Notes under the pieces: generated by a model
The model's database searches: none
What the model saw: the letters and a program-made list of their open reading frames with translations, nothing else
Told to the model about the DNA's origin: nothing
Origin: Lysobacter_F sp035645555
GTDB taxonomy: Bacteria; Pseudomonadota; Gammaproteobacteria; Xanthomonadales; Xanthomonadaceae
DNA: 39,420 bases
Assembly: GCA_035645555.1 (NCBI GenBank)
Contig: DASQMI010000077.1
Span: forward strand, 1-39,420
Direction: 5' to 3'
Shown here: positions 31,341-39,420 of the stretch, piece after piece
Position numbering within the stretch: the first letter of the stretch is position 1
Layout: each line of letters begins with the position of its first letter
Made by a program: the position numbers and the translations under genes

Positions 31341-32629
31341 GCGCACAGCCAACCGATCTGCGTCCCGCCGCCGACGGCGCGGAGATCCGCAACTACACGA
31401 TGAACTTCGGTCCGCAGCACCCCGCCGCGCACGGCGTGCTGCGCCTGATCCTGGAAATGGACGGCGAGGTCGTGCAACGCGCCGACCCGCACATCGGCCT
31501 GCTGCATCGCGCCACCGAGAAGCTGGCCGAGAGCAAGCCGTTCAACCAGTCGATCGGCTACATGGACCGGCTCGACTACGTCTCGATGATGTGCAACGAG
31601 CACGCCTACGTGCGTGCCATCGAGACGCTGCTCGGGATCGAGGCGCCCGAGCGTGCGCAGTGGATCCGTACGATGTTCGACGAGATCACGCGCATCCTGA
31701 ACCACCTGATGTGGGTGGGCTCGAACGCGCTCGACCTCGGCGCGATGGCGGTGTTCCTGTACGCGTTCCGCGAGCGCGAGGAGCTGATGGACTGCTACGA
31801 GGCGGTCTCCGGCGCGCGCATGCACGCGGCGTACTACCGCCCGGGTGGCGTCTACCGCGACCTGCCGGACTTCATGCCGAAGTACCGCGAGTCGCCGTGG
31901 CGCAAGGGCAAGGGCCTCAAGCGCTTCAACGAGGCGCGCGAGGGGTCGCTGCTCGATTTCCTCGAGCACTTCACCCGCGAATTCCCCAAGCGCGTCGACG
32001 AGTACGAGACGCTGCTGACCGACAACCGCATCTGGAAGCAGCGCACCGTCGGCGTCGGCGTGGTCACGCCCGAGCAGGCGCTGGCGTGGGGCATGACCGG
32101 CCCGATGCTGCGTGGCTCCGGCATCGCGTGGGACCTGCGCAAGAAGCAGCCGTATGCGCGCTACGACCAGGTCGAGTTCGACATCCCGGTCGGCGTTAAC
32201 GGCGACTGCTACGACCGCTACCTCGTGCGCATGGCCGAGATGCGCGAGTCCAACCGCATCATCGCCCAGTGCGTGAAGTGGCTGAAGGCCAACCCCGGCC
32301 CGGTGATGGTCAAGAACTTCAAGGTCGCGCCTCCGTCCCGCGAGGAGATGAAGGACGACATGGAAGCGCTGATCCACCACTTCAAGCTGTTCACCGAGGG
32401 CTATTGCGTGCCGGCGGGCGAGACGTATGCCGCGGTCGAGGCGCCGAAGGGCGAATTCGGCTGCTACCTCGTTTCCGACGGCGCCAACAAGCCGTTCCGC
32501 GTCAAGCTGCGCGCGCCGGGTTTCGCCCATCTGTCGTCGATGGACGAGATCGTCAAGGGGCACATGCTGGCCGACGTGGTCGCGATGATCGGCACCTACG
32601 ACATCGTGTTCGGGGAAATCGACCGATGA
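31337..32629 (+). CDS. nuoD: NADH-quinone oxidoreductase subunit D
   Basis: 49-kDa peripheral-arm subunit, related to the large subunit of NiFe hydrogenases, forming the quinone pocket with NuoB. The 430-residue protein has the pocket loop MNFGPQHPAAHGVLRLILEM (22-41, with H28 and H32) and the conserved Y81 in YMDRLDYVSMM. RHN-type signatures lower down include HLMWVGSNALDLGAMAVFLY, RMHAAYYRPGGVYRDLP and the C-terminal FAHLSSMDEIVKGHMLADVVAMIGTYDIVFGEIDR region. Overlaps of 4 bp with nuoC and nuoE indicate coupled translation. Confidence 0.97.
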   Translation: MSAQPTDLRPAADGAEIRNYTMNFGPQHPAAHGVLRLILEMDGEVVQRADPHIGLLHRATEKLAESKPFNQSIGYMDRLDYVSMMCNEHAYVRAIETLLGIEAPERAQWIRTMFDEITRILNHLMWVGSNALDLGAMAVFLYAFREREELMDCYEAVSGARMHAAYYRPGGVYRDLPDFMPKYRESPWRKGKGLKRFNEAREGSLLDFLEHFTREFPKRVDEYETLLTDNRIWKQRTVGVGVVTPEQALAWGMTGPMLRGSGIAWDLRKKQPYARYDQVEFDIPVGVNGDCYDRYLVRMAEMRESNRIIAQCVKWLKANPGPVMVKNFKVAPPSREEMKDDMEALIHHFKLFTEGYCVPAGETYAAVEAPKGEFGCYLVSDGANKPFRVKLRAPGFAHLSSMDEIVKGHMLADVVAMIGTYDIVFGEIDR

Positions 32630-33153
32630 AAGCCACCGGCAATTTCGAAGCCTGCCAGCACGTCGACCCGATGGTCGCGCTGAGCGAGAAGACCCGCGCG
32701 CACATCGACCACTGGGTGGCGAAGTTCCCGCCGGACCGTAAGCGGTCGGCGGTGCTGCAGGGCCTGCACGCCGCACAGGAGCAGAACGGCGGCTGGCTGA
32801 CCGACGAGCTGATCGCCGCGGTCGCCAAGTACCTCGGCCTGCCGCCGGTGTGGGCCTACGAGGTCGCGAGCTTCTACTCGATGTTCGAGTTGAAGCCGGT
32901 CGGCCGTCACAACGTCGCCATCTGCACCAACATCAGCTGCTGGCTCAACGGCGCCGAGGACATCGTGCGCCACTGCGAGAAGAAGCTCGGCATCAAGCAG
33001 GGCGAGAGCACGGCGGACGGCCGCATCTACCTCAAGATCGAGGAGGAGTGCCTGGCCGCGTGCGCCGGCGCTCCGATGATGGTCGTCAACGGCCACTACC
33101 ACGAGAAGCTCGACACCGCGAAGGTGGACGAGATCCTCGACAGCCTGGATTGA
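32626..33153 (+). CDS. nuoE: NADH-quinone oxidoreductase subunit E
   Basis: 24-kDa subunit of the NADH dehydrogenase module, a thioredoxin-like fold binding the [2Fe-2S] cluster N1a. The four ligands are C100 and C105 in VAICTNISCWLNG and C142 and C146 in EECLAACAGAPMM. The N-terminal helical part HAAQEQNGGWLTDELIAAVA (48-67) and FYSMFELKPVGRHN (83-96) are typical. The 175-residue length is normal. It overlaps nuoD by 4 bp; nuoF starts 11 bp after its stop. Confidence 0.96.
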   Translation: MKATGNFEACQHVDPMVALSEKTRAHIDHWVAKFPPDRKRSAVLQGLHAAQEQNGGWLTDELIAAVAKYLGLPPVWAYEVASFYSMFELKPVGRHNVAICTNISCWLNGAEDIVRHCEKKLGIKQGESTADGRIYLKIEEECLAACAGAPMMVVNGHYHEKLDTAKVDEILDSLD

Positions 33154-33164
33154 GGCGTTCGCCG

Positions 33165-34522
<1,358 letters not shown>

Positions 34523-34526
<4 letters not shown>

Positions 34527-36754
34527 GCGCGCAGCCCACCAACCCCGCCGCCCCGCCGGATCACGTCACCATCGAGATCGACGGCGTGCAGATGTTCGCG
34601 CCGAAGGGCTCGATGATCATCCAGGCGGCCGACAAGGCCGGCATTCCGATCCCGCGCTTCTGCTACCACGACAAGCTGAGCGTGGCGGCCAACTGCCGCA
34701 TGTGCCTGGTCGAGGTGGAGAAGATGCCGAAGCCGGCGCCGGCGTGCGCCACGCCGGTGATGGACGGCATGAAGGTGCGCACGCGCAGCGACAAGGCGCT
34801 GAAGTCGCAGCGCAACGTGATGGAGTTCCTGCTGATCAACCATCCGCTCGACTGCCCGATCTGCGATCAGGGTGGCGAATGCGAGCTGCAGGACCTGTCG
34901 ATGGGCTACGGCCGTTCGGTGAGCCGTTTCGCCGAGCGCAAGCGCGTGGTGCCAGACGAGGACATCGGTCCGCTGGTCGCCACCGAGATGACCCGCTGCA
35001 TCCAGTGCACGCGCTGCGTGCGCTTCACCGCGGAGATCGCCGGCACCTACGAGCTCGGCGGCATGTACCGCGGCGAGAACCTGCAGATCGGCACCTACGA
35101 CGGCAAGCCGCTCACCACCGAGCTCTCGGGCAACGTGATCGACGTCTGCCCGGTCGGCGCGCTCACCAACAAGGTGTTCCAGTTCAAGGCGCGGCCGTGG
35201 GAGCTGATCGCGCGCGAGTCGCTGGGCTACCACGATCCCCTCGGCTCCAACCTGTTCCTGCACGTGCGCCGCGGCCAGGTGCTGCGCGCGGTGCCGCGCG
35301 ACAACGACGACGTCAACGAGTGCTGGCTGTCCGATCGTGACCGCTACTCGCACCAGGGCCTCTATGCCGCCGACCGTGCGCTGCGGCCGATGGTGAAGGA
35401 CGGCGGCGACTGGCGCGAAACCTCCTGGGAGGAGGCGCTGGCGCGCGCCGCGCAGATCCTGCGCGACAACGGCGCCGACCGGCTCGGCATGCTGGTGCAT
35501 CCGGCCACCTCGAACGAGGAGGGCGCGCTGCTCGCGCGCCTGGCCGACGCGCTGGGCACCGGCAACCTCGACCACCGCATCACCCAGCACGACCTGTCCG
35601 ACGGTGCGGTCGCCGAACCGTTCGGCATGCCGGCCGCGGCGCTGTCGCAGGCCGACGCGATCATCATCGTCGGCAGCAACCTGCGCCACGAGGTGCCGCT
35701 GCTGCATGCGCGCGTGCGCACCGCCTGGCGCCGCGGCGCCAAGGTGCACGTGATCAACCCGGTGGACTTCGACTTCACGTTCGAAGCCGCCGGCAAGGCG
35801 ATCGTCGCACCGTCGCAGATCGCCGCCGCGCTGCGCGGCGAGCCGCTGCGTGAGGCGCTGCGCGGTGCCACGCGCGCGGCGATCCTGGTCGGTGAACTCG
35901 CCGAGTGCGGCCCGCACGCGGCCGAGGTGCGTGCCGCCGCGCGCGAGCTGGCCGCGGCCACCGGGGCGGCGCTGTGCCGCATTCCGCAGGGCGCGAATGC
36001 GCTCGGACTCGCGCTGCACGGCGTGCTGCCGCGCAGCCGCGACGCGCGCGCCATGCTGGCCGATCAGCGCGGCGCCTACGTCCTGTACGGCATCGAGCCG
36101 GGGCTGGACTTCGTCGACACCGCGCTGGCGATGAAGGCGCTGGGCGCGGCGCAGGTGGTCGCGTTCAGCCAGTTCGCCTGCGAATCGACCCGTGCAGTGG
36201 CCGACGTGATCCTGCCGATCGCGCTGCTGCCGGAAATCGAGGCCACGCTGACCAACCTCGACGGCCGCGACCAGGCCACGGTCGCCGGCGCCACGGTGCC
36301 GGGCGAGGCGCGTCCGGGCTGGCGCGTGCTGCGTGCGCTCGGCGGCGAGCTCGGCGCGCACGGCTTCGATTTCACCGAACTCGTGCAGCTGCGCGGCAGC
36401 CTGCAGCGCAAGCCGGCGCAGGCCGTGCGCGGCGCCGCGCCGGCAGCGGCCGGCGAGGGGCTGGAGCTTGCGGTCACCACCTCGATCTACCGCGGCGACG
36501 CGGTCGTGCGTCGCGCCGCAGCGCTGCAGTCGCATCCGCTCACGCTGGCGCCGCGTGCGGTGCTGCATCCGCAGGACGCACAGGCACTCGGGCTGGCGTC
36601 CGATGAGGTCGCGAAGTTCCGCACCGACAGCGGTACCGCGTCGCTGCCGGTGGCGGTGAGCGACAAGGTCGCGCGCGGCGCGGTGTGGGTCGAGCGTGGA
36701 CACGGGGCGACCACGCCGCTTGGCGCCGGTCGCGTGCAGGTGGGCAAGGCATGA
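34523..36754 (+). CDS. nuoG: NADH-quinone oxidoreductase subunit G
   Basis: 75-kDa subunit carrying several iron-sulfur clusters of the electron wire. In this 743-residue protein the ligands are visible in order. N1b has C47, C58, C61 and C75 (RFCYHD, NCRMC, ACATPV). N5 has H107, C111, C114 and C120 (HPLDCPICDQGGEC). N4 has C159, C162, C165 and C209 (CIQCTRCVRF, VIDVCPVG). The CxxCxxxC motif that holds the extra N7 cluster in E. coli is absent; only one Cys (NECWLSDRDR) lies in that region, as in the mitochondrial type. The molybdopterin-oxidoreductase-like C-terminal part follows. Starts at GTG 34523 with a strong ribosome-binding site; overlaps nuoF and nuoH by 4 bp. Confidence 0.96.
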
Positions 36755-37815
36755 GCGCGATGGCCATGATCGATCCCGTCCGCGAGTGGTTCCTGTCGCT
36801 GGGCTATGCCGGCTCGGTGGCGTGGATCGTGCTCAAGATCCTCACGATCGCCCTGCCGGTGATCATCGCCGTGGCGTTCTACGTCGTCTGGGAACGCAAG
36901 CTGATCGGCTGGATGCACGTCCGCCACGGGCCCATGTACGTGGGCAAGGGCGTGCTGCAGGCGTTCGCCGACGTCTTCAAGCTGCTGTTCAAGGAAGTGA
37001 TCCAACCGACGCGCGCGCACCCGCTGCTGTTCTGGCTGGCGCCGCTGATCGCGCTGGCGCCCGCGTTCGCCGCGTGGGCGGTGGTGCCGTTCGACGCGCA
37101 GCTGGTGCTGTCCAATGCCAATGCCGGCCTGCTGTACCTGCTGGCGATGACCTCGATGGGCGTGTACGGGATCATCTTGGCCGGTTGGGCGTCGAACTCG
37201 AAGTACGCGTTCCTCGGCGCCATGCGCGCCGCCGCGCAGGTGGTGAGCTACGAAATCGCAATGGGCTTCGCGCTGGTGGCGGTGATGGTCGGCGCCGGCA
37301 GCCTCAACCTGTCGGAGATCGTGATGGCGCAGGCCGGCAACGCGGGCCTGTTCGAGTGGTTCATGTGGCCGATGCTGCCGCTGCTCGTCGTCTATTTCGT
37401 TTCCGGCGTGGCCGAAACCAACCGCGCGCCGTTCGACGTGGTGGAAGGCGAGTCGGAGATCGTCGCCGGCCACATGGTGGAGTACTCGGGCTCGGCGTTC
37501 GCGCTGTTCTTCCTGGCCGAGTACGCCAACATGATCCTGGTCAGCTTCCTGACCGCGATCTTCTTCCTCGGCGGCTGGCTGAGCCCGTTCCAGGGCCTCG
37601 GGATCCCGCTCCTGTCGGCCAACGGCTGGTGGTGGCTGTTCGCCAAGGTCGCGTTCTTCGCCAGCGCCTTCATCTGGTTCCGCGCGTCGTTCCCGCGCTA
37701 CCGCTACGACCAGATCATGCGGCTGGGCTGGAAGGTGTTCATTCCGCTCACCATCGCCTGGATCTGCGTGGTCGCGCTGATGGCGTACTACGGCGTGTTC
37801 GAGCCGGGGCAGTAA
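36751..37815 (+). CDS. nuoH: NADH-quinone oxidoreductase subunit H
   Basis: Membrane subunit that joins the two arms of complex I and forms part of the quinone channel. The 354-residue protein has about eight hydrophobic segments. Signature stretches are YVVWERKLIGWMHVRHGPMY near 43-62, QAFADVFKLLFKEVIQP, MRAAAQVVSYEIAMGFALVA, and FVSGVAETNRAPFDVVEGES with EIVAGHMVEYSGSAFALFFL, the last containing the acidic loop implicated in proton coupling. RASFPRYRYDQIMRLGWKVF lies near the C-terminus. ATG 36751 overlaps the nuoG stop by 4 bp; nuoI starts 3 bp after its TAA. Confidence 0.97.
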   Translation: MSAMAMIDPVREWFLSLGYAGSVAWIVLKILTIALPVIIAVAFYVVWERKLIGWMHVRHGPMYVGKGVLQAFADVFKLLFKEVIQPTRAHPLLFWLAPLIALAPAFAAWAVVPFDAQLVLSNANAGLLYLLAMTSMGVYGIILAGWASNSKYAFLGAMRAAAQVVSYEIAMGFALVAVMVGAGSLNLSEIVMAQAGNAGLFEWFMWPMLPLLVVYFVSGVAETNRAPFDVVEGESEIVAGHMVEYSGSAFALFFLAEYANMILVSFLTAIFFLGGWLSPFQGLGIPLLSANGWWWLFAKVAFFASAFIWFRASFPRYRYDQIMRLGWKVFIPLTIAWICVVALMAYYGVFEPGQ

Positions 37816-37818
37816 CGC

Positions 37819-38307
37819 ATGAATCGCATCGTCGCCTATTTCAAGAGCCTGCTGCTGCTCGAGCTGATCAAGGGCCTCGGACTGACGTTCCGGTACCTGT
37901 TCCGCCCGAAGTACACGCTGATGTACCCGATGGAGAAGACGCCGCAGTCGCCGCGCTTCCGCGGGCTGCACGCGCTGCGCCGTTACCCGAACGGCGAGGA
38001 ACGCTGCATCGCCTGCAAGCTGTGCGAGGCCGTGTGCCCGGCGCTGGCGATCACCATCGACTCGGAGAAGCGTGAGGACGGCAGCCGCCGCACCACCAAG
38101 TACGAGATCGACCTGTTCAAGTGCATCTTCTGCGGGTTCTGCGAGGAATCGTGCCCGGTCGACTCGATCGTGGAGACCCACGTGCACGAGTACCACTTCG
38201 ACCTGCGCAAGCAGGCGCTGGTGCAGAAGCCGCAGCTGCTCGCCATCGGCGACCGGCTCGAGGCCGAGATCGCCGAGCGCCGCGCCGCCGACGCCGCCTA
38301 CCGCTGA
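37819..38307 (+). CDS. nuoI: NADH-quinone oxidoreductase subunit I
   Basis: 23-kDa ferredoxin-like peripheral subunit with clusters N6a and N6b. The 162-residue protein has two classic CxxCxxCxxxCP motifs: C63, C66, C69 and C73 (RCIACKLCEAVCPALAI), and C102, C105, C108 and C112 (KCIFCGFCEESCPVDSI). An amphipathic N-terminal helix (YFKSLLLLELIKGLGLTFRY) docks to the membrane arm, and RGLHALRRYPNGEERCIAC is typical. Located 3 bp after nuoH and 7 bp before nuoJ, in the standard order. Confidence 0.97.
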   Translation: MNRIVAYFKSLLLLELIKGLGLTFRYLFRPKYTLMYPMEKTPQSPRFRGLHALRRYPNGEERCIACKLCEAVCPALAITIDSEKREDGSRRTTKYEIDLFKCIFCGFCEESCPVDSIVETHVHEYHFDLRKQALVQKPQLLAIGDRLEAEIAERRAADAAYR

Positions 38308-38314
38308 GGCCGCC

Positions 38315-38959
38315 ATGGATCTCGCCCTGATCGCTTTCTACGCCTTCGCCGCCATCGCGGTCGCTTCCGCGGTTGCGGTGATCAGCGTGCGCAACCCGGT
38401 GCACGCCGCGCTGTGCCTGGTGCTGACGTTCTTCTCGATCGCCTGCACCTGGCTGATCGCCGGTGCCGAGTTCCTCGGCATCGCGCTGATCCTGGTTTAT
38501 GTCGGCGCGGTGATGGTGCTGTTCCTGTTCGTGGTGATGATGCTCGACATCGACGTCGAGCCGCTGCGCGCCGGCTTCGCCCGCTACCTGCCGTTCGGCC
38601 TGCTGGTCGCGGTGGTGATGCTGATCGAGATCCTGACCCTGATCGGCATCAAGGCGCAGGTCGCCACGCCGTTCGGCGCCGAGCAGGAGGGCAGCAACGT
38701 GCAGTGGCTGGCCCGCCGGCTGTTCACCGACTTCCTGCTGCCGTTCGAGACCGCCGCGGTGATCCTGACGGTGGCGGTGATCGCGGCGGTGATGCTGACC
38801 CTGCGCCGCCGCGTCGGCGTGAAGCACCAGGATCCGGGTGCGCAGGCGCGCGTGCGCGCCGCCGACCGCGTCCGCATGGTCAAGATGGATCCGGTGAAGC
38901 CGGTGCCGGCGACGGCACCGGTCGAAGCCGGCGCCGGCAACCCGGAGGCGAAGCCATGA
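38315..38959 (+). CDS. nuoJ: NADH-quinone oxidoreductase subunit J
   Basis: Membrane-arm subunit. The 214-residue protein has five hydrophobic segments and the conserved third-helix stretch FLGIALILVYVGAVMVLFLF with VVMMLDID, whose pi-bulge glycine region takes part in coupling quinone reduction to proton pumping. The N-terminal MDLALIAFYAFAAIAVASAV and VISVRNPVHAALCLVLTFF segments are typical. The last 40 residues form a soluble tail rich in Pro, Ala and Val. ATG 38315 lies 7 bp after nuoI; nuoK overlaps its stop by 4 bp. Confidence 0.95.
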   Translation: MDLALIAFYAFAAIAVASAVAVISVRNPVHAALCLVLTFFSIACTWLIAGAEFLGIALILVYVGAVMVLFLFVVMMLDIDVEPLRAGFARYLPFGLLVAVVMLIEILTLIGIKAQVATPFGAEQEGSNVQWLARRLFTDFLLPFETAAVILTVAVIAAVMLTLRRRVGVKHQDPGAQARVRAADRVRMVKMDPVKPVPATAPVEAGAGNPEAKP

Positions 38960-39279
38960 GCCCGCTCGGCACCGAACTCGCGCTCGGCCATTATCTCGCG
39001 CTCGGCGCGGCGCTGTTCTGCATCAGCGTGGCCGGCATCTTCCTCAACCGGAAGAACATCATCGTGCTGCTGATGGCCATCGAGCTGATGCTGCTGGCCG
39101 TCAACATCAACTTCGTCGCGTTCTCGCGCCAGTTCGGCGACGAGGCGGGACAGATCTTCGTCTTCTTCATCCTGACGGTCGCCGCGGCGGAAGCCGCGAT
39201 CGGTCTGGCGATCCTGGTCACGCTGTTCCGCAACCGGCGGACGATCAACGTGACCGAGATCGACACGATGAAGGGTTGA
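38956..39279 (+). CDS. nuoK: NADH-quinone oxidoreductase subunit K
   Basis: Small MrpC-like membrane-arm subunit. The 107-residue protein has three membrane helices with the two buried glutamates needed for proton transfer: E43 in LLMAIELMLLAVNINFVAF and E79 in FILTVAAAEAAIGLAILV. GIFLNRKNIIVLLM (27-40) is typical. ATG 38956 overlaps nuoJ by 4 bp. It ends with TGA at 39277-39279. nuoL would be expected directly after it but is not seen in the remaining 141 bp. Confidence 0.96.
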   Translation: MSPLGTELALGHYLALGAALFCISVAGIFLNRKNIIVLLMAIELMLLAVNINFVAFSRQFGDEAGQIFVFFILTVAAAEAAIGLAILVTLFRNRRTINVTEIDTMKG

Positions 39280-39420
39280 GAACCCACGCCAGCGACGCGA
39301 CTTGACGTCGCGGCGCATGGATTTTCAGGGGCGGGGCGGGAGCCTCGCGCCGGAGCGACTCGGCGAGCGCAGGACGCGCGAGCCTGGTCGCCGCGAGACG
39401 CTCGTGCAGCCTTATCCGGC
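39280..39420. other. Non-nuo sequence after nuoK, running off the window
   Basis: The last 141 bp show no nuoL start. They include an inverted repeat CGCGAC/GTCGCG (39296-39301, 39307-39312) and a GC-rich stretch with many short partial repeats (GGAGCGACTCGGCGAGCGCAGG, GCGCGAGCC, CGCGAGACGCTCG). An open frame from ATG 39316 stays open to the edge, but its composition (Arg/Gly/Glu) looks like translated repeat rather than a protein. It may be an interspersed repeat or the edge of an insertion between nuoK and nuoL. Confidence 0.45.

Overview
The window is GC-rich chromosomal DNA from a gammaproteobacterium, most likely the Xanthomonadaceae/Lysobacteraceae (Lysobacter- or Luteimonas-like). This assignment rests on base composition, the KdkA-type Kdo kinase, the order prmB-aroC-asd-fimV-truA-trpF-trpB-trpA-accD, and the order tpiA-secG-tRNA-Leu(GAG)-nuo. 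I could not run a similarity search, so genus is not claimed. Nearly all of the window is housekeeping sequence with tight gene spacing. Many neighbours overlap by 4 bp (ATGA or GTGA).

Layout. 1-2700: the end of an unidentified gene, rnhA and dnaQ, converging on a PP2C phosphatase and a DUF6165 gene. 2700-3440: tRNA-Ser(CGA), a run of perfect hairpins with a second copy of the tRNA 3' end, and the decayed remains of a sensor histidine kinase; this is the only clearly rearranged part. 3440-6015: a family 9 glycosyltransferase divergent from kdkA and an MBL-fold hydrolase, pointing to lipopolysaccharide core assembly. 6086-9792: an exported NTF2-like protein coupled to the molybdopterin genes moaA-moaC-moaD-moaE, then an exported beta-propeller. 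9926-10035: the 4.5S signal recognition particle RNA. 10138-15981: rimO, a DJ-1/PfpI protein, greB, a LysM lytic transglycosylase, psd and a SCO1-type copper protein. 16066-24569: prmB, aroC, asd, fimV, truA, trpF, trpB and trpA, carrying steps of chorismate, aspartate-family and tryptophan synthesis plus a polar-hub protein. 24620-29378: accD, glmM, a 2-oxoglutarate/Fe(II)-type oxygenase, tpiA, secG and tRNA-Leu(GAG). 29669-39279: nuoA to nuoK of respiratory complex I.

Regulatory reading. A -10-like hexamer of the form TAnAnT, usually preceded by GC and followed by G/C, lies just upstream of about 16 transcription units, with no good -35 box. For rnhA and kdkA it is so close to the start codon that leaderless mRNAs are likely. 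Three convergent gene ends are only 4-6 bp apart and each carries a small hairpin or palindrome across the stop codons.

I found no CRISPR array, intact mobile element, defence island, secondary-metabolite cluster or novel multi-gene system. The points most worth a second look are the tRNA-Ser 3'-end duplication with its hairpin array, the histidine-kinase remnant, the break after nuoK where nuoL would be expected, the shared promoter pattern, and the NTF2-like/moa coupling.
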